A stretch of 64,000 bases of DNA from Phoronis australis (taxonomy: Eukaryota > Phoronida > Phoronidae): positions 255,466-319,465 of the forward strand of contig NMRA01000041.1 in NCBI GenBank assembly GCA_002633005.1. Reading direction: 5' to 3'. Every line of letters begins with the position of its first letter. Position 1 is the first letter of the stretch. The notes below the pieces were generated by a model. It saw only the letters and a list, made by a program, of their open reading frames with translations, had not been told where the DNA came from and searched no databases. Positions 25,561-40,200 of this stretch are shown here, piece by piece. The position numbers and the translations under genes were made by a program.

Positions 25561-26049
25561 CTTTTCAGACCAACGATTACGAGTCGATGGTTTGGAGAGT
25601 GGACCCTTGTGTTCAATATTCGATTGAAGTTAACTTGCAATTAGTTCGAGCCAAGACCAAAGTAAACAGGTGAATTTATCAACACAGCGTTTATGCTCCC
25701 ATGGAGGTGTGAAAGGTTAACCCCATGTCATCAGGGTTATCAGCAGGTGTCTCCGTTACTACCAACACACAATGTGCTATTATTTAATATTTTATTCAAA
25801 TATTAACCATTCAACCAATACAGGCACTTCACTTCATTTATTATCAGAACAAATACGGTAGTCTTCAAGATTAAAATTTATTTAAAAGTAACATATGAAT
25901 AACATTTTTCATAGCGCCATCTCATGATAATTGTGATGTCCCAGCAAATAGCAATTTCACGGCCCATTAACTGCCAAAGCTGTTTTAAAACTTTCATCTT
26001 ATATGCAGTTTACATCCATCAGGCTCATCTTGTACTCTTGGTCTGAAAG
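25561..26049. mobile_element. Decayed MITE, relative of 14063-14560
   Basis: Ends in CTTTTCAGACCAA (25561-25573) and TTGGTCTGAAAG (26038-26049), an inverted pair with one extra base. Internal phrases match the element at 14063-14560. Confidence 0.45.
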
Positions 26050-29000
26050 CATTTTTGACTTATAAAGGGATCTGAGGCTATTCCCAGATGCAGTTACCTA
26101 ACTTGATCAGTCATTTGCAGACTGTTGTCTCAGCAACTTGTAAATTACCAATCAGAAATGACACCATCAATAAACAATCATGAAAACTCACATTGACAGT
26201 GATATTCAGACCAAAATGAAAGGAAATTTCATTACCAGCTAATCCTGCGCTTCAATTGTGTGCAAATTATGCATCTTTGTACATTGTGTTTCAACTATTA
26301 GTTCATTTAATGCACTGTGGATAAATGACAACAAAATAAAAACTAATGCAGGGGATTGACCTGAGCAAAAAAATTCAAAACAGACCTTTTATGGGATAGT
26401 CCTACTCTACCTTAAAAAACAAATTTAGAAGCTATGAGATACATTATTCATAACTTAGATTAAAAATCCGTACTACAACGGAAAAGTGCTTCGATCATTT
26501 GTGTTTTGCACATAAGATAGTGTCTCAAAAAAACAGAAACACAAATTTTAGCAATCTTCCGCACACTTTGAGAACCCCCGAACCAAAAGAGAAACAGTAG
26601 ATCTGATACGATGCCTTGGATAAGGGTGTACAAACAGGATAAAATGGTTAGTTGAGGTAAGATGGCAAAGTATTTATAGTTCAAGTGTTTAACTAAAGTA
26701 TTGGGAACAAGGTGAAGGTATTCCAAAAATTTACAGTCATAGAAGGCTTTATCATGATGCTTGGCTATTGTCACAAAGCAATTACAAGTATTCAGGAAAT
26801 TAGGAAGTGATACGTAGGACCCTGTTTCATGAAACTTGTCTTATGTCTCAAATTAATAGGTCGCAGTGTTAGAACGATTCTACAGATTGTCGCCGTTGTG
26901 GAAGAAAACCACCGAATCAATCTCAATTTAAAGTCGGCAAAGTACATTCTGTAATAAGGCTAAAAATCAAAAATTCATGTACATGAGGAAATATCCCCAT
27001 GCTCCTATCCAATCTTTGTCAAGGTAGCAAAAGCAGTGTCAGCAGATTGTAGCTACAGAAACAGAAATGAATCTCCACATTTTAATCCACTCTCCTTACC
27101 TATCATAGCGAACAGCTTTGTCAGACTGTATTCAGTGGCAATGTGATTTTGAATGGAGCCTCTAATTCCCAGACCTAACAGTTAACATGATAACACATAT
27201 TTTTGTTCAGTGATTGGAGCGTGATGTTTTGAAGGTACACAGGTCCAAGATTACATTGGTACCAGATTGATTTCAGAGATATTCCCTACCTGGTTTGAAC
27301 CTGTGCCCTTTGGACACACCTGATGATAAAAGTGTGCCTTTTTTCAAAATGTTGTGCCCAGCAAAATTAGTGTACCGGTATGTGATGCCGTTTCCTCTGT
27401 CAGAGAATAATTGAATGTCAAGGTCGCAGCTGGAGCTGAGGGAGGCATTGTCATTTGTAAATAGGAATGGTAATTTATGATCGAATATTCAAGTATGTGA
27501 AAACCCAAGTGGCCCGTTAAATTGGTCTCATTCTCATAAAATCTATTACCTATTTTTTTTCACGATTGGCTATAAGTTGACTGGAATCTTGCATTTTTGA
27601 AAAACTTGCATTTTAAGATGTGCCTGGGGAGCACACTACTGCAATGTTCTTGCACCTTTTAATTTTTTTATGAGCTGCAGGCGCTGTTCAGGAATATCCC
27701 TGGATTTCGAAATCACACTACGGTCCCAACTAATTTGGGTTTTACATCAAAATCAAGTTGGAATGACTGATCACTTTGAAGGCTTATTGATTTCAGAAAT
27801 ATCTGGGGGGATATACGGAAACTAGATTCAAGTCATATTCCCAGCTGAATCACATTTTGCAATTCATAGTTGCATGAATAAATATTCCAGCCATTAAATA
27901 TGGAAAACTGTGTCACAGTCATGAATGTTTATCAATAAGATACCAAGTGTGTACAATCAAGACTCTAGTTTCAAAAGGTCATTGTGCCAGGTAATGGTGA
28001 CATTACCTGGACTCATTGTTACTTTATGTACTATGCAAACTCTTTTCTGATGACCAAACTCACAATCTGTAAATTTTCAGTCAGGTCAGGCCTCTCAAGC
28101 CAGGGTACAGAACTGTATTTCAACTGGCAAATGTGCCTAATCGCACAAAGGCCGCACAGATACCACAATGCTGATCACAGTCCTGTTTGGGCAATTTAGC
28201 AATATTAAAGCTCATGGGACAATCGCAGAAAAAACAGTGCTGTTTGTATAACTGTACCTTTCTTAGATAGCACTATTCTGCTTCATCCAACCTCTTTATG
28301 CACAATTTGGGTATTGGACAGTGGCAGTGTGTTTGTGTAAACAAGTAAATAGCATTTCAAGGCTGTGGGCAAACATTCTCCTAGTGCCCAGATGACGTTG
28401 GTAGGTAGTAAGCCTAGGTAAGTTTTGGACACACTGTTTTCCAAATATCCATCACGGGATTGTCGGGATCAGTTTTAAAGTGAAACTCAAAGAACGTGTA
28501 GTGTCGTACATGACAGATTAGCTCTTCAACTATTTCTGAAGGAATGTTCAATTTTTGCCTTCAAAGACTTGTGAAAGACAAGAGAGAACAACTCAAACAT
28601 ATCTCTTGGGATCAAACTTGGATGTTTGATGGCTTTGTGTTCCAGGCCGTAGTTGTGTGCAGTGTGCAGCGGTCAATTTGAATGGAGGCTAGATGCAGAA
28701 ATAGTGGTTGTCATAGCAACATCAGAGATACCCTCTGGCGAAGGTGTTTTATGAGGTAAAGGCACCACGATTCAAGGCGTACAAATCTCCGTTTTACAGA
28801 TTTGTTAGAAATAATCCTTACTACAGCCGATTTCATTTACTTCATGCGATTTCCATAAAGATCTAATTTCAAGTATTGACCAACATTGAGAATTCCCCCT
28901 TGACAGTAGCCAGTATTGAAGAGATGTAGTAATTGTGCGCACAACAGATGCAGTGGCTGCAACACTTCACAGAGACAAAATGATTGCTGAAGTATGGTTT

Positions 29001-30790
29001 AATTGCAAGTAATATTGACTCAGTCAGGACCATTTACCTGAAAACTGCATGTGCAAACACACACTGCAGTAGACAAATGATAATTGTTGACCACTAGTGC
29101 AGATAGAGAGAAAGAGAAACGAGGTACGATAACATCTCACCAATTAAGGACACAATATGGTGGATTGGTGGAATTTGAATTTTTCATGACAAATATTACT
29201 TGAACATTTAAGATCTTCGCTACAGCTAATAAATGACATTTTTGAAAAAAACGTGGGCATTCACAATGGGGCACACCCTTGAAAAATGAAAAAGTAGAAT
29301 TTTGGGAATTAATTGTTGTTCAAAATGAGTAATATCTTACCCATTCTATTAAGAGCAATGTGCAATGTGTAAACATGTTATGCACGGTTAATGGGTACGT
29401 GTGCATTGGTGCTTCCTGAGGAGGGTGTATGACAGCCGGAGTCCAAGCCGACACAGGAGGGATGGTGCCAAGTTCCACATAAATGAAATAACGCCAGTTG
29501 TCTAACGAACATCTATTACTGTCTAGATGCCAGTATTCCTGACGTCACAGCCAAGTGTATTTATCATTATGGATTCGTCATTAAAGAGGTAAAGACATAG
29601 TCATTATCCGCCCAAATGACTGACAAATAAGTCTGCAAACACAAGCTCGTCTCTGTGTGACTAATGAAGAAGAACGTGCTAAGGCAACAGTTACTAGCGC
29701 CTCTGTAGATAAACTTCAGAGATCAATAATGTCAGTCCGCATTCCCCCAAAAATGTGAAGAAGCAGTGGATGGTCAATTAACCGGGGACTTGGTGGTGTT
29801 GCTCTAGGATCGTTTTTCACTGATGACGTTCAAACCAGGTACCGCTAGTTATTTCAGCCAGTGCTTCAGACAGATATTGTTTCCATTACTACTATTTGAA
29901 CCAGGCAGAATTTCCAAGCCAGTTGGCAATCAATCTCAGGGAAACTGTTTTTGCGTTTAAGTTTCCATTCTGCACTATCTAGATGATGCACCGGAATTGT
30001 ATTCAACGGTACCCTAGTATACTATTCAGATTATGACAATAAAAACAAAATCCTAAACTTATGTTAGCTATATCGACAAAAAATTTGATTTTGTTTGAGC
30101 AAAAGATGGTTGAGAATCAGAAACCCTAAAGTAACCTTGTGTTTCTCAGGAATAATGGACATTTGGACAAAAAGCAAAATTGGTTCGATTTGCTGTTATT
30201 TTTTGAAAATCTAGTTGGTAGTACAGTACTTTTAGTTGCACATTTTTTCAAAATAAGAAAATCCACCTGAAACGAGCAAAATATGATCATGCTGGATTCG
30301 TCTTTTTCTACTCATCGCTTGTCAAACGATGGGATTTCAAATGTTGCTTACAAGCTTTTGTGCAACTTTGCTGAAATCAATACGGTGGACGTTGTATTTT
30401 TAGTCAGCGAGCACAGGTCTTAAAATGAGTAGGGGTGAATTCAACTTTCATTTTTGCCCTGGTAAGAAATTAGTTTCAAGTTGCACAAACACAACTTATA
30501 GAATGGTGCTAAGGTTGCAGAGATAGTAACATGAACACGAAAAATAATCACCACAGAAATCTTTTGGAGATGAACAACTGAACAAAGTGATTTTGTGTCC
30601 AAAAATCAACTTCATTGCTGTCTACAGCATCCTCATTCTTCAGTCACAGACATGTTGTAAGAGGCAACCTAACCATTACATCAACAGTTAGGCAAATAGA
30701 ACCGAAGCCCCATAATGCTTCTGTAGACAGCTAATCGACTTGAAACATTTCATCGCTCTTTTTAAGTATCAAAAATTGAGAAAATAACAC
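26050..30790. other. Intergenic, nothing recognised
   Basis: Contains dispersed-repeat words (CTCACCAATTAAGGACACAA near 29140) but no supported gene. A short open stretch near 29410-29506 reading VYDSRSPSRHRRDGAKFHIN was not recognised. Confidence 0.5.
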
Positions 30791-30840
30791 AAAAATAATA
30801 ATAACAATAATAATAACGATAGTAATTATAATATTAGTTG
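30791..30840. repeat. AAT trinucleotide microsatellite
   Basis: Imperfect AAT/AAC triplet run. Confidence 0.8.
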
Positions 30841-31852
30841 CAGTAACATTAGTAGTGGTACTTAGCAGTACTTTTGTGTAATCGATTTCAGTACGAGGTA
30901 AATGACAATGAGACAGATGATTGCCTGCTAAATAGCTAAGTCAAAAGTCTCATTTAAAACTGACTTCAACAAAGCTGTTTCGCTATGGGTCTATAACTGC
31001 TCTAAGGCTTTCAACAAACAGTCATTAACAACAAAATGGTAATAGGCAGATAAAACATAAACACAATATATGGTGCATGGCATCAGGTAAACTATCCTGA
31101 GATTTAATTATCCTATGTTCATTTATTGAATGTTACCAAGAGTCTATGGTGCTAGAAGGTATATTTGGTACCGTAAAATTACCATTAACTTTCCCAGTCA
31201 CACAATGTTTTCAGCATAACAGTAATGCTAAATTAAGTCAAGTTTCCAGTGCCCGTGTCAGTCGGTTGCAGACACTTTCCACCTCTTTTTGGAAAAAATA
31301 CTGTGCATCCTTTACTGGTAAACATGGTGCAGCTGTCAATGACAGCTGAAATTCTCAATTTTTTAATCAATCAATGCGTCCTAAGAGAACATTAATTTTC
31401 TGATTTGAGCAAATGGTGCGATTTCAAATTAGTTTGACTATCACTACCTGGCCACAGCTTCAAATTAGCATCACAGTGAAGTGGGAACGTTAACTGAGAA
31501 TATCTGACATGACAGATGCTGTGCTGGGTCCAATTTCAATTCTCAAGCAGTTAGAAAATTGAAAGGTTTCTATCTCACACACTATGTAATTTGCTTTTCG
31601 CAGAATCTCATCTCAAAGCTTATTATTGCACCTTGATACTCTTTTCTTTCCCTGGATCACTCTTATTTCCACTAATTTAATATTCATGAATTCATTCTTA
31701 TTTTAGGGTCACTGTTTCCGTGAATATGCATGTGCCACAGACATCACCTAGTCAACTTCATCATGAACGTTCATTCACATTCTGTCTGCCATTAGATTAT
31801 TTGGTGTATGTTCGCATATACACCTATCTTATCCAAAGCAAAACTGAACATA

Positions 31853-32025
31853 CAGTAAAATTTCACCAATAGGGTGGAAAAGCATTTTTTTTGTAAAAGG
31901 TAATGATGCAACAATATCAATTCAATGGTTTACCATTTTCAAATTCTGTGCAATCACATGGATTGACAATATTTGAAAATGTGCAAGTCTGACAATTATT
32001 TTTGTCAGAAATTGAGATTTTACTG
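31853..32025. mobile_element. Tc1/mariner-type MITE with TA flanks
   Basis: Begins TA-CAGTAAAATTTCACCAAT and ends ATTGAGATTTTACTG-TA. The ends form an inverted repeat (CAGTAAAAT.TCA) inside a TA dinucleotide, the signature of Tc1/mariner insertions. No coding capacity. A relative with longer spacing lies at 45653-45893. Confidence 0.6.
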
Positions 32026-33524
32026 TATTTGCATATATAATTGATAAAAAAATCTTCTAGATGAACTTACCTGAAAAGGTAAAATGTTACCGTTATTGCA
32101 GATAAAGGCACTACAATTTACGATCATATCCTTCATCAAGACGGTACAACAGAAAAGTATCTCCATTCAATTTCAAGTTAAGAACATGGCCCCACACATT
32201 TGGGAAAATAATTACCTTTCATTTTTTAAAGCAAAAATAAGGACTAGCTCTATCACAGCAAAAGGTGAGATGTTAACAAAAGACATTGCATAACAGTGGG
32301 TAGGCAAAATCTACATGTAGCCCATTGGAGGCCACGGTTCTGGAATTCTTTCTTACTGGTGAGGATAGTACATCGGTATAAGTGAGCAGGTGTGCATAGC
32401 TAGAAGTCAGAAGAACAGGTATACATCTGGCGCCTGTTTTACCACACACGAAAAACACGCACATAGTTGACTCCGTAAGCGCAGAGTAAATACTCACAAT
32501 TAAAGTGAGTATTTGGGTATGGAGTGGTGACTTTTCGGTGAGAAGAGAGCTCTTCGTTTGTGAGGTTTCATGGCATTTCGATTCACAAAGCACACAATAA
32601 AACTTAGCCATTGATTACCTAACATCAGAAGCGACAGAGAGGCAACTCCTCAAAATTGCCACTGTACAACTGCAATAAAAATTCTCCAGTTTGGCGAAAG
32701 TCCAAAATTTGGGAATAGTCTAAAAACTGGGACACTGAAATTCAAGCGAAATTGTTTTTCCTTGATTCTGAAGATTGGGATATCTGTAACTTTGGCGTTC
32801 ACCATATTTCTCGAATATCAGACACTATATATTGATTCAACAAAGTCTTAGATAAAATTGTCAAACATAGCCATCAATGCAAAATTTTTTTGTTCTGGTA
32901 ATTTATGAATTTGGGATGGCCGGTATTACCTAATTCTAAAATTTGGTACGAGCTCAACTTGAAGCTAAATAATTAAATTTTCAATGCTCAAACTGAAGAA
33001 CTTTCACCGTACCTGGCCAAATGTGTAAGACTTTAATAACACATTTTTATTGCAATTTGGGTTTTCAGAAATTCTGAGATGCACTAGGTCACATGACAGG
33101 AAGATTAGGATTTTTTAACTACAGCATTTGACATGTCAAGCTATCTCTGCAGCTAAGGTGAATCTTTGTTTACATAAAGGTATTTATATGGTGGAGGATG
33201 AAAATAGATCTGTAAAGTGTGGCACCCTTTCTGATGATTTCCTGAACAAACAGCAAACACTCTTGAGGTTTATTATCTGTCCACGAAGAACGATTTTCCA
33301 CTGAGCAAGTGCATCAATTTTCTGACACTGAAGTTCTAGTGGCTGCAGCACATTGCATCAACATCTAAACAGTGCTGTAGAAACGCCTCACTACACTGGT
33401 TGAAATTGAAATCAGGAAATGTTGAATATTTTTCAGGTCCGTTAAAAGAACACATGGGTGGAGCTTCCAAGAGTACAGTGGCATGCCTATTCAGACATGA
33501 AGACAGCGGATTACCTGCAGAAAG
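32026..33524. other. Upstream flank of SLC10-A
   Basis: No coding exon seen. A possible splice acceptor (ACCTGCAG) lies seven bases before the start codon of SLC10-A, so a 5' untranslated exon may lie somewhere in this spacer. Confidence 0.5.
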
Positions 33525-34247
33525 ATGTTGACTAAATTATTGTTGTGGTGGCAAAACCATTGTTGCCACATGGTGCTGGCGTATAAACTGTTTGTGTGTT
33601 CCTTGGTGATGCTAGCGTCCCACACTATTCCCACTATGGCTGCCAATAGAACGCAGGAGTACTTAGGACTGGGGCTGGAGTTGAACGCCTCGTTCTTTAG
33701 ACTTGAACCGCCATCGGTGAACCAGCTCATCGAGGATCATACAATATTCATTCGTCTCAACGTTTCACGATCTTTCCAGAGGAAGCTCATGGCCCTGCAG
33801 CAGTATAACTATACCTCTGTTATACATGTCATGCCTATGGATGCTGACATTGCCTTTCCACAGCCGCATCCGAATGTCAAGTTCAAGATGCCTGACTCAC
33901 ACACGCAGGAGATTGCGTTCAACATCAATCCTTCGATTGGTTCTGTCAACCAGTTCTCAGTGACTGGACTACACGTCGGACGGACAACATTTAAAATACA
34001 TATACTAATACTCAACTCAGGCGAGGTCGAGGACACGGTGGAATTAAATAAGTTTGGTGTCAGCATAGTGCGCAAGCAGCGTCTTGTCGACATTGCCTTC
34101 AATACGATGCTCTCTGTGATAACTCTGCTAAACAGCTATGCCATCGGATGTCTCACGGATCTCGGAGTAGTGAAGACTCACTTTCACCGACCTCTGGTCT
34201 ACAGGGTAGTCCTGGGTGCATGTAGTCAATTTATTGTCATGCCACTG
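33525..34247 (+). CDS. SLC10-A exon 1 (signal, ectodomain, first membrane segments)
   Basis: 241 codons to MPL, then donor CTG|GTAAGT in phase 0. This is the first ATG after an in-frame stop, with A at -3. The ectodomain lacks any domain I recognise. The minus-strand ORFs over it are shadows. Confidence 0.93.
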
Positions 34248-37200
34248 GTAAGTCAGTTGCCTTGTGAAAACCACATCAAGAAAATCTAGAACTTGAAGAG
34301 AACTGTTTTGCTATCTGAGCACTAGGTACCAATAAGTCCAAGATTCTTTGCCTAAATTATTTGACCTCCTGTTCATCTCAACATCAGAGATATTTTTTCA
34401 GCAAAGGGATTTCATTTGCAATAGGAAAAGATTAAGTAAACATTTCTGTTAACAGGTTAAGCAAAACATCAATTTGGACATGCAGTAATTTACAGAACTA
34501 GTGAAGTGTAAAATTTAATACCTGTTTATTAGGGTAGCAGATGTTAACTAAGGTCAAAGCAAAAACCAATGTCTTCACTCTCATACTAAAGTTCCCATTC
34601 TCATGAATAAACATAAGCACATTGTTGGCTCTGAGTGAAGCCCCAATTTTCAATACTGTTCACAAAGTACAACACAAAAATGTGCTATCCACACAAATCA
34701 GAAATGAAGGCACAGAAAATTTTTGATAAATAATGCTTTAGAAAATGTAGTTTATTAAATTTTAACTAAGGACGAGTTTTCCACATTGTTTCACTTGAAT
34801 ATACCTAGTCCCAATTTAAAGAGGTACGATTGGTTTTATGGTCAAAAAATGAATTTTCAGATTGTTATTCCGTGAAGTTATTTGCTTTGACTAGAGCTAT
34901 AAAACAACAAAATCCATTACAAATTGTCAATTTGCAATGTTGGCTGACAGTCATTTGCTGAAATTGCACCTGGTGGCTTTCGCAGTTAAATACCCTTAAA
35001 TATCCTGATAGTTAGTTACCAAGGGGGGTTTAGCTCCAATAGCAATTGCGACTGCTGAGGTCATGAGGCTGATCTAAAAAATCACTTTTTAGCCAACTGT
35101 GTCACTTTAAGAGACAACCTCGTGGTTTTGACTTTCCGAAAATAATTTTACCTTAAGAAAAGAAAATTTACCAATACGCAAAATGTACTGATTTAAAGCC
35201 ACTTTTGAAAGCCATTACTTAAATACATTTTGAGGCAAAACCTTTTTGTTTTGCTTTTTAATCAAAGAGTTCGGGTTCCTAATGACACCTAATGGAGTTC
35301 ATTGACTGCTCCAGAGGGAAGATTTGCTTCAACAGAAGATTTGCTCCAGCTGACTTGATTCATTCCAGCTTAATGTTTGTCATTTCGACTTCACCTAATT
35401 ATCTCTACATGATGGGTTTTTAATTTTCAAAATTCACGTTGGTCTTCTCTAGCTGCTGGTTTCATGCGAAGAAACTCTAAGTCGTTGGCAAGGTGCCAGA
35501 TTTTTAAAAGGTTTAACTGTGACAAAAATAGAGATTAAGAAAACTTAAGCCTATTAACAGCATAGTTTGTAGTACGTAGATGTCACAAAACAACATTTGA
35601 TGAAGTTTCCATAATCGGAAGCAGTCTAACCAGTTTTTCAAAAATGGAAAATAACAATTACTATAGTTTTATAATTGCAACACCAAACCTGTTCTCAGAA
35701 CAACTGGAAACTGATACCATCAATGGAATTCACACCAGTTTCTCCATGAGTCTAGATTTCTGTCTTATATTATTTAGAGTTATAAACAGATTTTCTGACA
35801 TTGGGCTTTAGCCTGTTTTCGCAAAACAGACTAATTTTTAGCCATACGACAATAGACTATTCAAAAAACATCCCCCTGATTGTATAACTCATAGTTGGTT
35901 CTCCAAACAAATGCTTCAACACTGCAGTTCTACACAATAGCTACCATCAGATGTTTTGAGAGAAACTGTGACCATTCACAAAATCAGTCTGAAGGCTTAT
36001 AAAAACGAAAAAGGGTCAATTTTGACGATTATCGTCTTACATGCTGATCATCATTTTCTAACCTGATTAGGGGTAATGGTGAGATCGATTTTATATGTTT
36101 AGTCAGAGTACAGCTTAAATCAGAAATAGAAATTCGGGGTTTAGCACCCCTTTAAGACTTATGACCATCATTTTACGTTTGAAAGAAATGAAAACAATTC
36201 AATACATCCAAAACAATTAATCACGCAAACACGTGTGAATAAGTGATATATGGTACATACACAGGTGTGCCAAATGACTGAAACAGCACAAAGACGTGTA
36301 CTAATGTTACGTAGTTTATCAAACTTCAATCAAAATATTGATGTTGACGAACAAAAAGTTGAAAATAAATAATTACACTTTTTAAAGATCACAACAATAA
36401 GACAGAATGGATGTGTCAGAAAAACTACATAGTATCATTTACAAAAGCCACTTTTATACAGAGAGTTGTCACTGCGTCATTTGTTATGGCGCGACTTCCT
36501 CCACTTAAGTCGCATTTACACAACATTTTATTGACGTTTTATCGCAAACTGGATCAGCACGAGTCCCTAACATGGGCATGCTCGCATAAAAAATAGAAAA
36601 CGTCCAAACCACGTAGAAAGCCAGTGGATCAACCGTATATATTATTGCGGAAGTGCATTAAAAGATGATCCCTTTCCACCCTGCACCAGTTGTGTTTAGG
36701 TGTGTAATTGAAACTGGAGTAACTGATCAAGTGCAACTCCCTTTAGCTCTCAAACCAGTATAAACAATGGCTGCCACCCTGTTAACTTGCTCTGTGTCAG
36801 TCATGTTTACACACACACTTGTGCCTGATCAGCAGTTCCATGTTAGGTGCTCTGTGACAACTGTCTGCCATGTAAATGCAACTAAAAGACTATGCCTATC
36901 GTAACTCTTATGTAGGACCTTATCGACAAGTCTGGCAATTCAGCCAATATCTACAAAAACTATAAGATTCAACTACTTTTCCAAAAAGTAGAAAACTTGC
37001 AGAATTTGATTTTTGATGTCACCCAATCTGCCTTGAATTGGGACCCGTAACCATGGCTTTTAAGTAAAATTAATCAATATAAAGACAGCTACATTCATAG
37101 CAAAACAATAAATTTTGTTTACCGGTAAATATATAAGCGTTCAAGATGAAATCTCAAACACACTGTTACGGTTTTCTGAATCGTCGTTTTTTGTTTTATG

Positions 37201-40200
37201 CGACTTGTTAGTTCCTTCATATCTCCTCCATGACCAGTTCAGAAACTAATCCTAACAGCAAGACAAAAATCAATTTCTGGACTTTTTTATATACCGGTAA
37301 ATGGTAACGTAACGTCCCCATCTCGGAGGCTTTCACAGTTCGTCAGAAGCCGAAATGCTGACGTGTCTGCATTGAGGGAGATTGTTGTAAACGTGGATTG
37401 TGACATAATTTCTTAAAAGTAGTCGCATAAAAGTAGGATTTATCAACACCGTTGCCCTGTCTACGGACATAATTATGACTCAGCTGAGTTCATTCACCTT
37501 TGCTCATAAGACCATGATTTTTCTATGGAAAATGTGGTGATCTGTGGTATGAGAGAGGCGGTTCATGAAAGAATTGAGTCCCCCAACCTCAACAGAAAAG
37601 GAGGACTGAGATGTACTGTTTAGAATAATGTATTGCGTTACCAAACAAAGAAATTATGTCACAACCCACGTGACAACAATCTCCTCAAAGCTGATGCGAC
37701 AGCACTTCGGCTTCAAACGATCTGTAGAAGTCTCAGAGGTGGGGACGTTATGTTACCATTTATATAAAAATGTCCAGAAATTGATTTTTGTCTTGCTGTT
37801 AGAATTTTTTCTCAACTGGTCTTCTAAAGGAAGTAAAAAAGATCTAAAGAGTCGCGTATAACAAAATGACAATTTAGAAAACTGTAACAACATTTTTGAG
37901 ATTTCCTCTTGATCATTTTTATTAATTCATTTATTTTTGTTTTGTTTTGCATTATGCCTTAACTGGATGAGTAACAAACATTCAATAATTGCTAACACCT
38001 GACACTGTTCTGGAAAACAGTCCATATACCGTAGTACCCGAACATTCCATATGAATCCGATCAGCCATTTCTGACATGCGATGTTCCGAATTAAGCAAAC
38101 TTTGACCATTTTCCTACGATCCTACTTAACTTCAAGTATGTTATTTACTTATAGCCATTAATGAATTAAGTTTCACTTTGTCAAAATTTTTCACAAAAAT
38201 AAACATCATTTATTTCCACAATCTCAAACAGTGTAGTTGGGTAGTAGCCCTTCGTATGGAGTCTGTCCTGGAATGCCCATGGTTGCTACATAGTATCCTA
38301 TTAACTACAGAGGCTCACCAATCAATAATCCTGAATTTTGTCAGCCAAGCAATGGCAGTGAACTTGGGAATTGAACAGGTGCTAAAGCATGCAATCACAG
38401 ACTTTGTAATTGGCAGGTGTTCAGGATAAATACTCACATCACATATGTGCAGACAATAAGTGGAACAATTCCTAGAACATTGTTTAGAACGCATTAATAA
38501 CTTAAGAAATAATGAAACAGAATCTAATTTGTTATGCTACAACGATATCTCAACAACTTTGCATAAAAATAATCGCCAAAATTTGTCTTCTCTTCATTTT
38601 ACAATGTCTCAAACCATTGGGCTGTTCGATTTGTTTCTTTGGAAATCCCAGCTGAGATGCAAAATCAGACCGCTACAACTTAAAAGAAAAATGGTTAATC
38701 TTGTTAGTGAGTATTTGTTTGCAGGCAGGCATACCGGTATTATATGATCCAAACCCTACATCATAATATTAATGAAGAGCTCACAACAGCAAGTTGCGCA
38801 CTGAATAATATTGACTAGCCAAGCATAATCATATTCTGCCACTTTCGTTGATGACGTAAAATGCAAGCGAATGCATTCTGCAATTCGATAAAATCATGGA
38901 ATAGACAAAACGTGTTCTGAAGAGATTTAAAACTCAGGCACAAAGGACTGATCATCAATTCTTGTCCACTTAAACCTACTGAACCAGTCTCTTGGGTTTT
39001 GCTTCATCACAAGTGTGGGATAAAAACCAAGCTCAATTTTTTTCACAGATGGCATTTGCACTTGCTCAAATACTCAGTCTGGAGCCAGGAAGCTTACATA
39101 ACAACCTAGCACTTGGACTGCTGTTTGTGTCCTGCATACCAGGTGGCGGTATGGGTCATCTTCTAGTCATAATCATTGGCAATGCTGACAAAGAGCTCAG
39201 TATGGCCATGAATCTCATCAGTACTACGGCTGTAATTGGTGAGTATTACATCTTGATCCTCCCAATAATAAAAATTATGGTACCAGGATTTTCNCAATAA
39301 TTGCTCGACAAAAAAAACCAATCGCCAAAACTTTAGCAACAGAAACGGCATTATCGAATTGCGCCCTGGCGCTACTAACACTACGATTTACTCTAGAGCA
39401 GCCGGACGCTGACGTCATCTCCACCATGGCCATGTGGGTCTTGCTGTTCAGCCCACTGCCATTCGTGTTACTGCTCATAGTTCACAAGATAAAGAAGTCC
39501 ATCTTGGAATACTACAATAAGCGGAAGGAGACACAAGAACAGCACATGATGTTATTAGCCAGCTTCGCCAGCATGACTAAGAATATGGCCGACATCAGTG
39601 GACTGGCCACGATGTTCAAGAAAAAGGCAGACGAGAATGGAGATGTGGACATTAGGGTAAGTTGCTTTATGTTATCAGGGCTTGACATAGGAAAATGAAA
39701 TTTGGAAATAGGATCTGAGATTTTGGCTAACTCGATTTAGCTAACATTGGAATTCCAACTTATGCCCACTGAGCTTAGTTTAGTACACTTTCGTCGATAA
39801 CTGACAATAGTAGAGGCAACTCATGTGAACCCAACCCCGCCATTTAAAAATAGCCCGACAGCATCAGTAAAGGCAGTTTTGGTTGTTTCGGACACAAAAT
39901 TTTCTGTCACAGAAAAAAAACGCATGATAATCAAACATGTCCGTGATAAGTAGAAGTAAGACAAAAAAGACTGCAGTTCCTTTTAACCTTCTGCCTAACG
40001 CTAAAAATTTTCTTGCTTATTTGTTCTTGAATGTTGGTAACTATGAATTCCAAGTACTGGAACTTATTGTGACCTGAATTCTACAAATGTGACCTAGGAT
40101 TTTGGCCACGTCACAAATGACCACCTGCTGATTTTTACAGGTGGGCAAGGGCCGGTTTTACCTTCTCTTCTATTGCACAATCTATGTGTTTGAGAAATTG

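Noticed and set aside
33809-34102. Minus-strand ORF inside SLC10-A exon 1
   Set aside because: Antisense shadow of a well-supported exon.
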